Assembly (NCBI RefSeq): GCF_946479885.1
Contig: NZ_CAMLHM010000001.1
Coordinates: 310,001 to 374,000 of the forward strand
Direction: 5' to 3'
DNA: 64,000 nucleotides
Source: an uncultured Devosia sp.
GTDB taxonomy: Bacteria; Pseudomonadota; Alphaproteobacteria; Rhizobiales; Devosiaceae
The notes beneath the pieces were generated by a model. That model was not told the DNA's origin. It was given only the letters and a program-made list of their open reading frames with translations, and did not search any database. Made by a program: the position numbers and the translations under genes. Below, piece by piece: positions 43,161-51,977 of the stretch. The first letter of the stretch is position 1, and the number at the start of each line of letters is the position of its first letter.

Positions 43161-43832
43161 ATGACCCGCCGCCGTATCATCATCGTCGACGATCATCCCC
43201 TGTTCCGGGCGGCGCTGCGGCAAACGCTGTCTGGCGGGGACGCGACCGTCAGCGTCGAGGAGGCCGGCGATCTCAACGGCCTCAGCGCGGCGCTCGACGC
43301 CGACCGCGACTGCGACCTCGTGCTGCTCGATCTCAACATGCCGGGCGTGCGGGGCTTTTCGGGGCTACTGCTGCTGCGCGCGCAGTATCCCGATATCCCG
43401 GTGATGATCATCTCGGCGGTCGAGGACAACACGGTGATCCGGCGGGCATTCGAGCTGGGCGCGGCCGGATATCTGCACAAGTCGGTGGGCCCGACCGAAA
43501 TTCGCCGCGCCATCGAGACGGTGCTGTCGGGTGAGGTTTTCGTGCCCGACGGGACCACGCTTGACGGCGATGACAGTCACACCGCGCTGATGCGCCGGCT
43601 ATCGACGCTGACGCCGCAGCAGGTGCGGGTGCTGATGATGCTCAGCGATGGCCTGATGAACAAGCAGATCGCCTATGAGCTCACCATCTCGGAGGCCACG
43701 GTCAAGGCGCATGTCTCGGCGATCCTGCAGAAGCTGGATGTCGACAGCCGCACCCAGGCCGTGATCGCGGCGGCACGGATCGAGGACGGCCAGTTCGAGG
43801 CGCTGTTCTCGATCGGCGCGGCGAAGGCTTAG
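43161..43832 (+). CDS. NarL/FixJ-type response regulator
   Basis: This 223-residue regulator has a canonical receiver: VDDHPLF (acidic pair, about 9-15), phospho-acceptor Asp in DLVLLDLNMPG, the Thr/Ser position in MIISAVED and Lys in YLHKSV. The LuxR HTH follows (LTPQQVRVLMMLSDGLMNKQ, then ELTISEATVKAHVSAILQKL). No kinase is adjacent, so it is an orphan. It is transcribed away from the PodJ-like gene. Confidence 0.9.
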   Translation: MTRRRIIIVDDHPLFRAALRQTLSGGDATVSVEEAGDLNGLSAALDADRDCDLVLLDLNMPGVRGFSGLLLLRAQYPDIPVMIISAVEDNTVIRRAFELGAAGYLHKSVGPTEIRRAIETVLSGEVFVPDGTTLDGDDSHTALMRRLSTLTPQQVRVLMMLSDGLMNKQIAYELTISEATVKAHVSAILQKLDVDSRTQAVIAAARIEDGQFEALFSIGAAKA

Positions 43833-43837
43833 CTTCT

Positions 43838-43926
43838 GAGACCTCATGGTGAGCTTGTCGAACCACGAGGTCGGCTCACCCATAGCGCCACGACCTCGTC
43901 CCTTCGACAGGCTCAGGATGAGGTCT
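43838..43926. repeat. Two-unit GTCGAA palindromic repeat, copy 3
   Basis: Unit GACCTCATGGTGAGCTTG...CACGAGGTC is followed by unit GACCTCGTCCCTTCGACAGG...GATGAGGTC. Compared with the copy at 19.94 kb the whole element is inverted. It lies between the convergent response regulator and pyrD genes and touches the pyrD stop. Confidence 0.75.
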
Positions 43927-45040
43927 ACTGCGAGACTGTCGTCTTGCCCGCCGCCCAGTCGGCGGTCTTCGTGCCCACCAGTTGCCCGATATTGGTCTTG
44001 CCCTCGGCGCGCACTGCGGCCACCAGGCCCCGCTTGAGCCTGTCGAGCAGATCCAAGCCACCAAACACCATGGCCGAATAGAGCTGGATGGCATTGGCGC
44101 CGGCTTCGATCTTGGCGAGCGCCGATTGCGGCGAGTGGATACCACCCACACCGATAATGGGCAGGGTGCCGACGCGCTGACGCATCTGCGCCAGGCGCTG
44201 GGTGGAGAGGTCGAACAGCGGCTTGCCGGACAGGCCACCGGTTTCGGTCGCATTCTCCATGCCGGCCACCGCATCGCGGGTGATGGTGGTGTTGGAGATG
44301 ATCAGGCCGTCAAGATCGGTCGCCAGAACCACCGCGGCAATGGCGTCAAGTGCGGCCTCATCGAGATCGGGGGCGATCTTGAGGAAGACCGGGACGCGGG
44401 TCTTGGCCTTGGCCCGGGCGGTCAGGACCTCGCCCAGAAGGCGGCGCAGGGCCTCATCGGCCTGGAGATTGCGCAGGCCGGGCGTGTTGGGGGAGGAGAC
44501 ATTAACGGTCAGGTAGTCCGCCAGGTCCGCGAAGCGCTTCACCCCCAGCACGTAATCGGCGACGAAGTCGTTGCTGTCCTTGTTGGCGCCGATATTGACG
44601 CCCAACGCCGCCGGTACGCGCTGACCCTTGAGACGCGCGAAGGCCGCTTCGTGCCCTTCATTGTTGAACCCCATGCGGTTGATGACGCCTTCGGCCGCCC
44701 CGACGCGAAACAGGCGCGGCTTGGGATTGCCGACCTGCGGGCGTGGCGTAACGGTGCCGATCTCGACCATGCCAAAGCCCATGAGAGCCAGCGGACGCGC
44801 CACTTCGGCATTCTTGTCGAAACCGGCTGCCATGCCGACCGGGTTGGTCAGTTCGAGACCGCACAAGGTGGTGCGCAGCTCGGCGCCGTCGGGGTGGCTC
44901 TGCTCGGGAGCCAGGCCCAGGCGAAGAGCGGTGATGGTCGCGCCATGCGCCGTTTCAGGATCCATCTTGAGCAGCGCTTCGCGGGTCAGGCCCGACAAGG
45001 CCGGAATGCGCAACAGTGGCGAGAGGGCGGAGAGGATCAT
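43925..45040 (-). CDS. pyrD: Dihydroorotate dehydrogenase (quinone), class 2
   Basis: This membrane-associated flavoenzyme oxidises dihydroorotate to orotate in pyrimidine synthesis, passing electrons to quinone. It has 371 residues, with the N-terminal amphipathic helix region (MILSALSPLLRIPALSGLTR) of class 2, NPVGMAAGFDKNAEV (FMN site), VNVSSPNTPGLRNLQ (catalytic Ser), and NTTI ... GGLSGKPL. The ATG at 45040 overlaps the DUF952 stop as ATGA. A palindromic repeat abuts the stop. Confidence 0.94.
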   Translation of the reverse strand: MILSALSPLLRIPALSGLTREALLKMDPETAHGATITALRLGLAPEQSHPDGAELRTTLCGLELTNPVGMAAGFDKNAEVARPLALMGFGMVEIGTVTPRPQVGNPKPRLFRVGAAEGVINRMGFNNEGHEAAFARLKGQRVPAALGVNIGANKDSNDFVADYVLGVKRFADLADYLTVNVSSPNTPGLRNLQADEALRRLLGEVLTARAKAKTRVPVFLKIAPDLDEAALDAIAAVVLATDLDGLIISNTTITRDAVAGMENATETGGLSGKPLFDLSTQRLAQMRQRVGTLPIIGVGGIHSPQSALAKIEAGANAIQLYSAMVFGGLDLLDRLKRGLVAAVRAEGKTNIGQLVGTKTADWAAGKTTVSQ

Positions 45041-45393
45041 CGGACACCCTCGGGCAAGGTGCAGGAGCCATCGGCGGCGACGCTCAGCGGTGCCTCCCAG
45101 GCAATGGCGGAGTTGGGCAGCGGACCACCATAAAGGTGGGGGAAGAGCGCGCCACCGCGAGACGGCTCCCAGACCAGGCCGGCGCCCAGATCGGCGCTGC
45201 GCACTGCTAGCAGCACGAGACCACCCTGCCCGGCGAAGTGCAGGCGGAGCGTTTCGGCCAACTGCGCGGCGGTCGAGAAATGCATGTAGCCATCGGCGGC
45301 GTCTATCGGCATGCCGGCAAAGGTCGGGCCGCCGCGGGACGGTGCAAAGGCGGCCTCGGTCGCGATCTTGTAGACGAATTGGGGGGTGCTCAT
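45037..45393 (-). CDS. DUF952 domain protein
   Basis: This 118-residue cytoplasmic protein is of the DUF952 family: VYKIATEAAF, DGYMHFSTAAQLAETLRLHF and FPHLYGGPLPNSAI are the family hallmarks. The fold is like ADP-ribosyltransferases, but the function is unknown. It is coupled to pyrD by a 4-bp overlap, an arrangement common in alphaproteobacteria. Confidence 0.87.
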   Translation of the reverse strand: MSTPQFVYKIATEAAFAPSRGGPTFAGMPIDAADGYMHFSTAAQLAETLRLHFAGQGGLVLLAVRSADLGAGLVWEPSRGGALFPHLYGGPLPNSAIAWEAPLSVAADGSCTLPEGVR

Positions 45394-45480
45394 AAGGCGC
45401 GAACCTAATGGCGCCGCCCGGACGCCGCAAGCCGCGCGTGGCGCAGAAATCCCTTTCCCGCCCGCGGCCGATTTGGCCCT

Positions 45481-46482
45481 CTATAGTCGCGGTGCTGACG
45501 ACTGCCGCAGGCGGACGCCGCCCGACAACAGGTCGATGCCGGTCCGCTGCCGCCAGGCCCCCCAGAGCCCATCGGGCAAGTAGAGGGCGAAGCCCACGGC
45601 GATGATGCCCAGGCCGGTGAGATACCAGACGCCGAGATCGCCGAAGATTTCCTGCAGCAGGAAGAAGATCACGGCGCCGATGATCGGGCCCTCGAAAGTC
45701 CTAAGGCCACCCACCAGCACCATGAACAGCATGAACACGGTCCATTGCACGCCGAAATTGGTGCGCGGCAGGAACGTGATGGCGCTGGCCAGCCAGATGG
45801 TGCCGGCCAGGGCACAGCCAAAGGCGGCAAGCACGAAGATGATCTGCTTGATCCGCATCACGTCGATGCCGATGGAGGCTGCCGCTTCCTCGTCGTCGCG
45901 AATGGCCTGCGCCGCCGCGCCGATGCGGCTGCGCAGCAGCCAGAAGGTCGTCGACAGGATCAGGGCAAGGCTGCCCAGGCCCAGCCAGTAGTTGAGATTG
46001 CGGCGCAGTTCGGGCTCGACAGCATTGAGCGCCAGCAACGAGGTGCCGGTTTCTCCCTGCACCAGCGGATCGAACATCACCACGATGCGAAGCACCTCTG
46101 CGATGACCCACATGGCAATGGCGAATTCGCCGCCCTTGAGACGCAGGGCAAAGGTCGAGATCGGGATGGCGACGAGGCCGGCGCCGACCGCGCCCGTGAC
46201 CAGAGCCAGGTAGGGCGGCATGCCCAGATCCACCAGGCGCAAAGCCAGGTAGCCGCCGACGCCAAAAAAGGCTTGCTGGCCGACCGAGACCAGTCCGGCA
46301 TAGCCGGCCAGCAGGTTCCACATCACGGCGAGCAGGATGTAGATGAAGAGGGTGGTCAGCTTGTCGATGACCAGCCCGCTCGCCAGCGCTGGCAACAGGG
46401 CCAGCACGACCAACGCGGTGGCGGCCGCAGCGACGGTCAGCCGGCCCGAACGGGTCCAGCGCTCAACGCCATAGGAAGTCAT
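45481..46482 (-). CDS. livM: Branched-chain amino acid-type ABC permease LivM
   Basis: This inner-membrane permease has 333 residues with about nine helices. It shows the LivM motif block AGYAGLVSVGQQAFFGVGGY (about 60-79) and the conserved SRIGAAAQAIRDDEEAAASI segment. It pairs with LivH. The ATG overlaps the LivH stop by 4 bp. Although the family transports branched amino acids, the downstream and upstream genes suggest an aromatic or phenylpropanoid substrate. Confidence 0.9.
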   Translation of the reverse strand: MTSYGVERWTRSGRLTVAAAATALVVLALLPALASGLVIDKLTTLFIYILLAVMWNLLAGYAGLVSVGQQAFFGVGGYLALRLVDLGMPPYLALVTGAVGAGLVAIPISTFALRLKGGEFAIAMWVIAEVLRIVVMFDPLVQGETGTSLLALNAVEPELRRNLNYWLGLGSLALILSTTFWLLRSRIGAAAQAIRDDEEAAASIGIDVMRIKQIIFVLAAFGCALAGTIWLASAITFLPRTNFGVQWTVFMLFMVLVGGLRTFEGPIIGAVIFFLLQEIFGDLGVWYLTGLGIIAVGFALYLPDGLWGAWRQRTGIDLLSGGVRLRQSSAPRL

Positions 46483-47420
46483 GGTTGCCCCTCGCTGGTG
46501 GCTTCGATCAATCGGGCGGTGGGCCTCGCTGGCAGGCGCAATGCGGCGCGCCAGCCTCCCAGATTGCGGCTATGGGCCAGGTAAAGGCGGGCGCCGAGGA
46601 CGCCGAGGAACACAAGATGCCCCGCCAGCTGGAAGCCCTGCGCCGAAATGGTGGCGCCAAAGCTCTGCGCCACGCCCAGCACGATGCCGCCGATCAGGGT
46701 GCCCCAGAGCGAGCCGATGCCGCCGATCACCACCGCTTCGAAGGCAAAGATCAGTTGCGTGGGGCCGGCATAGGGATTGATCAGCGCCCGCATGGCGAGG
46801 AAGGCTCCGGCGAGCCCGGCCAATGCCACCGCGATCGCCGCAGCGGCGCGGTGTACGGCGCGCGCATCGATGCCGCTCAGTTCGGCGGCCTCCGGATCGC
46901 TCGCCGTGGCACGGATGGCGCGGCCGAGCCTGGAGAAGCTGAGCACCAGTTGCAGGGAAGCCAGCACCGTCACCGCAACCACAAAGGTGATGACCGGCAG
47001 CTGGCCCACCGTGATGCCCCATGGGAGCGACCAACTGGCCCAGGACAGGTTGCCGATATGATTGCCCAGCGATTTGGTGTCGGAGCCGAAGAGGCCGAAC
47101 ATGCCGTTCTGCAGCACGGCGCCCAGCCCGAATGTGGTCAGCAGCGGCAGCAGGAAACCACCCTTGACGGTGCGGGCGAAGAGCGTCGCCTGCAGCACCC
47201 AGCCCAAGAGGGCCATGACGGGGATCACGGCGGCAACGGCGAGCCAGGGCGAGAGCCCCAGCACTTCGACTGCGAACAGCACCAGGTAGGCGCCGAAGAT
47301 GGCCAGGTCGCCATGGGCGAGGTTGATGAAGCGGACGACGCCGAACATCAGCGACAGGCCGGCGGCAAGGATGGCGTAGTAGCCGCCAAGCAGTATGCCC
47401 TGGATCAACGCGTCAAGCAT
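46479..47420 (-). CDS. livH: Branched-chain amino acid-type ABC permease LivH
   Basis: This 313-residue permease begins MLDALIQGILLGGYYAILAA and includes FGVVRFINLAHGDLAIFGAY, the LivH hallmark, and SRLGRAIRATASDPEAAELS, the ATPase-contact region. The ATG at 47420 lies within the end of livF (8 bp overlap). A longer in-frame start inside livF is rejected. Confidence 0.9.
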   Translation of the reverse strand: MLDALIQGILLGGYYAILAAGLSLMFGVVRFINLAHGDLAIFGAYLVLFAVEVLGLSPWLAVAAVIPVMALLGWVLQATLFARTVKGGFLLPLLTTFGLGAVLQNGMFGLFGSDTKSLGNHIGNLSWASWSLPWGITVGQLPVITFVVAVTVLASLQLVLSFSRLGRAIRATASDPEAAELSGIDARAVHRAAAAIAVALAGLAGAFLAMRALINPYAGPTQLIFAFEAVVIGGIGSLWGTLIGGIVLGVAQSFGATISAQGFQLAGHLVFLGVLGARLYLAHSRNLGGWRAALRLPARPTARLIEATSEGQP

Positions 47421-48138
47421 AGGCGACCTCCTGCTGCGCGAGGCCGAAATAGGCTTCGGTGATGGCTTGCTTGCCGAGCGTCTGCGGCTTGCCCTCGAGC
47501 GCGATGCGCCCCTCGAGCATGCAGATGACCCGGTCGGAAAATGCCATGGCGCGGTCGAGGTCCTGTTCGACCACAATCATCGCCGTATCGCCTCGTCCCT
47601 TCAGGCCCGCCAGTTGTTGGTATAGCCCCTCTATCGCCACAGGCGAGAGCCCCAGCGACACTTCGTCGAGCAGCAGCACCTTGGGGTTGCTCATCAGCGC
47701 CCGGCCGATGGCGACGGCCTGGCGCTGACCGCCCGAAAGGCCGCCCGTGACGACCTTGAGCAGCGGCGCCAGCACCGGCAAGGCTGCCAGTACGCTGTCC
47801 AGCGTCCAGGCGCCGGGACGACCGTTTTCGCCGGCGACCAGCAGGTTTTCCCGCACGGTCATGTCGACGAACAGCCGGCGACCCTCGGGCACCATGGCAA
47901 TGCCGCTGGCGACCCGCCGGAACGGCGCCAGCGTCGTGACGTCGGTGCCATCGAGCGCGATGGTGCCCGAACTGGCCGGATGGCCCCCCGCCAGGGTGCG
48001 AAACAGGGTCGTCTTGCCGGCACCATTGGCGCCGATGACGCCCAGAACTTCGCCTGGCTCGACACTGAAAGAGACGTTGCGCACGGCGGTCAGCAGGCCA
48101 TGGCCGGCCACGAGATTGTCGACTGTCAGCATGGTCAT
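47413..48138 (-). CDS. livF: Branched-chain amino acid-type ABC ATPase LivF
   Basis: This 241-residue ATPase shows Walker A GANGAGKTT (about 38-46), signature LSGGQRQAVAIGRAL, Walker B VLLLDEVSLGL and the H-loop region with VVEQD in place of the usual His, which is normal for LivF. Its ATG overlaps the LivG stop as ATGA. It is part of livK..livG-livF-livH-livM on one strand. Confidence 0.9.
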   Translation of the reverse strand: MTMLTVDNLVAGHGLLTAVRNVSFSVEPGEVLGVIGANGAGKTTLFRTLAGGHPASSGTIALDGTDVTTLAPFRRVASGIAMVPEGRRLFVDMTVRENLLVAGENGRPGAWTLDSVLAALPVLAPLLKVVTGGLSGGQRQAVAIGRALMSNPKVLLLDEVSLGLSPVAIEGLYQQLAGLKGRGDTAMIVVEQDLDRAMAFSDRVICMLEGRIALEGKPQTLGKQAITEAYFGLAQQEVAYA

Positions 48139-48881
48139 GCCATTTTTCCCCCCAGATAGGCGCGCCGGACTTCGGGATCAGCCATCACCGTTTCGGGTCG
48201 GCCTTGGGCGATGACGGCGCCGGCGCTCATGCAGACCAGACGGTCGATCACCTTGAGCAGCGCATGCAGGATGTGCTCGATCCAGACGATGGTGAGACCG
48301 TCGGCCTTGAGCTGGCTGATCAGGGAGATCAGCAACCCGAGTTCGGCCTCGGTCAGCCCCCCGCCGATCTCATCGAGCAGGATTACCCGTGGTCGCGTCG
48401 CCAGGGCGCGAGACAGTTCGAGCCGCTTGCGATCGAGCAGGCCCAGGGCGGCGGCTGGTCGGTTGGCGTGATGCAACAGGGCCGTGCGCTCCAGCGCCTG
48501 CGCCGCGCAATCCTCGGCGGCGGCGCCGGTGAGGCCCGCCCCGAACTGCGCCGCCGTCAGCGCGTTTTCGAAAACCGACATGCCCAGAAACGGCCGCGGC
48601 ACCTGGTGGGTGCGGGCAATGCCTGACCGGCACCGGGCTGCGGCTCCGGTGCCGGTCAGATCGGCGCCGGCAAACTGCACCGTTCCCGAGGTGGGGAGGA
48701 GGGCCCCCGCCAATACTCCGAACAGCGTGGTCTTGCCGGCACCATTGGGACCGACAATGCCCACCGCCTCGCCAGGGGCGACAGCAAAGTCGACGGCCTT
48801 GAGCACTTTGAAGGCGCCAAAGCTCTTGTCGATGCCGTAGCCCGCCAGCATCGGCTGGGCGATTGTCGGTTCACCGGTCAT
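48135..48881 (-). CDS. livG: Branched-chain amino acid-type ABC ATPase LivG
   Basis: This 248-residue ATPase has Walker A GPNGAGKTT (about 43-51) and Walker B VILLDEIGGGLTEAE, with H-loop WIEHI. The signature region is atypical: LDRKRLELSRALATRPR replaces the usual SGGxQR pattern, keeping the RxxLExARAL core of LivG. It starts 5 bp after the livK-like stop. Confidence 0.88.
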   Translation of the reverse strand: MTGEPTIAQPMLAGYGIDKSFGAFKVLKAVDFAVAPGEAVGIVGPNGAGKTTLFGVLAGALLPTSGTVQFAGADLTGTGAAARCRSGIARTHQVPRPFLGMSVFENALTAAQFGAGLTGAAAEDCAAQALERTALLHHANRPAAALGLLDRKRLELSRALATRPRVILLDEIGGGLTEAELGLLISLISQLKADGLTIVWIEHILHALLKVIDRLVCMSAGAVIAQGRPETVMADPEVRRAYLGGKMA

Positions 48882-48885
48882 GGCT

Positions 48886-50217
48886 TCAGCCCTGCACGGT
48901 GTAGGCGGTCATCGCGCCGGTGGTCGGCACGAATGGATTGTCGGCGTTGGAGACGATGGGCAGGTCGAACTCCCATGGCCCTTCGGCGGCCTTGACCCAT
49001 TGCACGCCCACGACGCCCGTCGTGGCGACGTTGGGCACCGGGCCCGCGGTGAAGTCGACCAGGCCGACGGCTGTCTCGGTCTTGAGCACCGAAAGCGCCT
49101 GGGCCACGGCCGCCTTGTCCTTGGGGTTGCCGGAGCTCGCCAGCGCGGCCACAGCGGCATCGAGCAGCGAGGCATTGGCGCCCACCTGCTGGTTCCACTG
49201 TTTGCCGACCATGGCTTCGTAGCCTTCGGCGATGACCCGGCTGCTGAGGCCGGTCGAGGGCGAACTGAAGGGGAAGTCCCTGTGCCAGTAAGCACCGGCG
49301 TGCAGGCCATAGCCGAGCGACCCCATGGCCTCGAGCTCGGCCGGGAACAGACCGGCCTTGGCGAGCTGGCATATCTTGATCTGCTGGGCCAGCCCCTTCT
49401 GCGCCGCCTGCCGCCAGAAGACCGGGAAGTCGGGCGGGAACGGGAAGGTGTTGAAGATCTCGCAGCCTTCGTCGCGGAACAGGTTGATCTGGGTCGAAAA
49501 ATCCGCCGTGCCGTTTTCGTACGGACCCGGATCGACGATGGTGAAGCCAGCTTTCTCGAGTTCGGGCAGCAGCAGGCCGCGGATGGCGCCGCCGTCGGCA
49601 TCGTTGGGCAGCAGCACGCCGACCTTCTTGTTGGTCTCCACTTTGCTCCACTGATCGGCATAGAGCCGGGCAAAATTGCCGACGCCGAAGCAGAAGTGGT
49701 AGGTCCACTTGAACGGCGATGGCTCGCCCGGCTTGGCGCCGCGACCGAAATAGAAGGCCTCCCATGGTGCGGTGGTGGTGAGGCACGGCGTGCCCGCTGC
49801 CTCGCAGGCGTCGGCCACCGGATTGACCGTTTCTGGCGTTGCCGAGGCCAGCATCAGGTCGATGGCTTCGCCATTGATCAGGTCCTTGGCCACCTGGCTG
49901 GCCCGCACCGGATCGGACTGGGTATCGGCCAGCACCAGTTCGATGCCGTAGCGCTTGTCGCCGACAAGCACGCCATCGGCCATGTTGCGGTTGAACTGCT
50001 CGATCAGGAAGGGATCGCCTTCGCCGAACACGCCGAGCGGACCGGAGCGCGGACCGATGAAGCCGACGCGAATGACATCGTCGCCCTGGGCAAAGGCGGA
50101 ACGAACACTGGCCGGCAGCGTCAATGCCGCCGCGGCGCCGCCAGCGACGGCCCCTGCCGTCTTGATGAAGTTGCGCCGGGTGACGCCGCTGCTGCTTAGG
50201 GTCTTGTAGATGCTCAT
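48886..50217 (-). CDS. LivK-like periplasmic binding protein with Tat signal
   Basis: This 443-residue binding protein (Peripla_BP_6) has a twin-arginine signal, SGVTRRNFIKTAGAVAGG at about 10-27, ending SAFAQ. The mature part reads IRVGFIGPRSGPLGVFGEGD, and includes DTQSDPVRASQVAKDLI. It is longer than LivK (about 370). Tat export suggests folding before export. GGGAGGAAACC precedes the ATG. In this cluster it is the likely receptor for an aromatic acid or alcohol ester; that substrate is inferred only from neighbours. Confidence 0.87.
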   Translation of the reverse strand: MSIYKTLSSSGVTRRNFIKTAGAVAGGAAAALTLPASVRSAFAQGDDVIRVGFIGPRSGPLGVFGEGDPFLIEQFNRNMADGVLVGDKRYGIELVLADTQSDPVRASQVAKDLINGEAIDLMLASATPETVNPVADACEAAGTPCLTTTAPWEAFYFGRGAKPGEPSPFKWTYHFCFGVGNFARLYADQWSKVETNKKVGVLLPNDADGGAIRGLLLPELEKAGFTIVDPGPYENGTADFSTQINLFRDEGCEIFNTFPFPPDFPVFWRQAAQKGLAQQIKICQLAKAGLFPAELEAMGSLGYGLHAGAYWHRDFPFSSPSTGLSSRVIAEGYEAMVGKQWNQQVGANASLLDAAVAALASSGNPKDKAAVAQALSVLKTETAVGLVDFTAGPVPNVATTGVVGVQWVKAAEGPWEFDLPIVSNADNPFVPTTGAMTAYTVQG

Positions 50218-50285
50218 GGTTTCCTCCCTGGATGTGAGCGTCTGGCGGATCGGCCTCCCAACCGGGTCCGCGTCATGCACTGCTG

Positions 50286-51173
50286 TCAGGCGGCGTGCCG
50301 CCGGACGAAGTCGCCTGCCTCCTCGATCGAGGCCATGCCTTCCTCGAGCATGGGGGCGAAGAGCTGCCAGGAGTGGCACATGCCCTCCCAGACCTTGAGT
50401 TCGGCCTTGCCACCCGCGGCATTGATGCGTGCGGCAATGCTGATGCTGTCGTCGCGCAGCAGTTCCCACGAGCCGACATGCACCAGCACGGGCGGCAGGC
50501 CCGAGACATCGCCGTAGAACGGGGTGACCTTGGGCGAGCGCAGGTCGCCGGCGCCGACATAGACCATGTTGAACAGGCCCATGAGGTCGCGATTGACCAG
50601 GGGGGCGTCGGCCATGGTGCGGTGCGACTCGCCCTCGCTCGCCAGGTCCAAAGCCGGCGACATCAGCACGAGACAGGCCGGCAGCGGCAGGCCGGCGTCG
50701 CGCGCCCGCACTGCTGCAGCCAGCGCCAGGTTGCCACCGGCCGAGTCGCCGCTCAGCACCACCGATGCTGGCGGGTAGCCGCGATCGAGCGCCCAGCGAT
50801 AAGCAGCATAGGCATCGTCATGCGCAGTCGGCGCCGGATGCTCGGGCGCTAGGCGATAGTCGACGCTGAGCACGGTGGCACCGCTGGCCTTGGCCAGGTG
50901 CGTGGCGATGGTGCGATGCGAGCGCGGCGAGCCGAAAAGGAAGCCGCCACCATGGTAGTAGATCACCAGCCGGTTCTCGTCGCCGCCCGGCAGGCGGATC
51001 AGTTCGGCCGAACAGGGGCCGACCGAGATGGTCTCGATCATGGCCCCATCGGCAATCGGGGTCTGCGCGTTGATCGCTTCGAACCACTCGCGCAGTTGCG
51101 GTGGCGTGGCATTGGCCGGTGGCGGATTTTCGGCGCTGATCTTCAGGATGAAATCGAGCTGTTCCTTGGACAT
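50286..51173 (-). CDS. Alpha/beta hydrolase of the hormone-sensitive-lipase type
   Basis: This 295-residue cytoplasmic esterase has the oxyanion motif YYHGGGF (about 72-78), nucleophile GDSAGG (about 143-148), the acid region LPPVLVHVGSWELLRDD and catalytic His in GMCHSW. It belongs to the HSL family IV. GAGGAGGACCGCC precedes ATG 51173. Lying between the binding protein and the alcohol dehydrogenase, it may release an aromatic alcohol or acid from an ester. Confidence 0.88.
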   Translation of the reverse strand: MSKEQLDFILKISAENPPPANATPPQLREWFEAINAQTPIADGAMIETISVGPCSAELIRLPGGDENRLVIYYHGGGFLFGSPRSHRTIATHLAKASGATVLSVDYRLAPEHPAPTAHDDAYAAYRWALDRGYPPASVVLSGDSAGGNLALAAAVRARDAGLPLPACLVLMSPALDLASEGESHRTMADAPLVNRDLMGLFNMVYVGAGDLRSPKVTPFYGDVSGLPPVLVHVGSWELLRDDSISIAARINAAGGKAELKVWEGMCHSWQLFAPMLEEGMASIEEAGDFVRRHAA

Positions 51174-51184
51174 GGCGGTCCTCC

Positions 51185-51952
51185 TCAGATGTAGGTGGAG
51201 GCCAGCCCGCCATCGATGGGCAGGTTGATCCCGTTGATCCAGCGGGCGGCGTCGGAGAGGAGGAAGGTGACCGGCGGAGCGATCTCGTCGCCAAAGCCGG
51301 GACGCTTCATGCGCGGCGCGTCGTTGGCGATGCGTTCCTGGCCCAGCATGGTGACGAAATCGCCCAGGATGGGGGTGAAGACCGGCCCCGGCGCCACGCA
51401 GTTCATGCGCAGGTCGAACTTGAGGAACCACTCCTGGGCGCGGGCAAAGGTCCAGACGATCAGCGCTTCCTTGAAATACTGGTAGCAGGTGTCCTGTGGC
51501 ACCGGATTGGCCGCGAGCCAGGCCTCGCCCTCGGCGAAGCCGTCGACATCAGACAGCGCCTTGTGCAGGGCCAGACGCTGTTGCCACTCGCCGCCCAGCA
51601 CCGAGGCGAAGTTGACGATTGAGGCGCCGGGCTTCAGCCGGTCGACGACACCCTCCGTCAGGTGGCGGAGGCCAAGATAGTTGACCTTCGCTACCAGCTC
51701 CTTTGGGGCGGTGCCGGGAACGCCTGCGGCATTGACCAGCCCGTCGAATTGCTCCGGCAGCGCGGCAATGGCGTCGTCGATGCTCGCGGTATCACCCAGA
51801 TCGACCTTCACGAAGCCGTCCAGCGTGAGGAGAGGGTCGTTGCGGTCGAGGCCGATAACGCGGGCGCCCGAGAAGCGGGCGAGCCGGGCGACTTCCCCGC
51901 CAATGCCCGAGGAGGCGCCGGTCACGACAATGGTTTTGCCTGAAAGGTTCAT
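51185..51952 (-). CDS. SDR closely resembling coniferyl-alcohol dehydrogenase CalA
   Basis: This 255-residue NAD(P)-dependent dehydrogenase has TGASSGIG (about 12-19) and the active-site CYQYFKEALIVW, which keeps YxxxK. The blocks CYQYFKEALIVW, MNCVAPGPVFTPIL, FVTMLGQER, KRP and the ending GLASTY are the same as I recall for CalA of Pseudomonas, which oxidises coniferyl alcohol to coniferaldehyde. Such a run of matching blocks is beyond general SDR similarity. AAAGGA precedes ATG 51952. The aldehyde dehydrogenase upstream would take the next step. Confidence 0.85.
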   Translation of the reverse strand: MNLSGKTIVVTGASSGIGGEVARLARFSGARVIGLDRNDPLLTLDGFVKVDLGDTASIDDAIAALPEQFDGLVNAAGVPGTAPKELVAKVNYLGLRHLTEGVVDRLKPGASIVNFASVLGGEWQQRLALHKALSDVDGFAEGEAWLAANPVPQDTCYQYFKEALIVWTFARAQEWFLKFDLRMNCVAPGPVFTPILGDFVTMLGQERIANDAPRMKRPGFGDEIAPPVTFLLSDAARWINGINLPIDGGLASTYI

Positions 51953-51977
51953 GGCAGCATTCCTTTGGATTGTGGGA

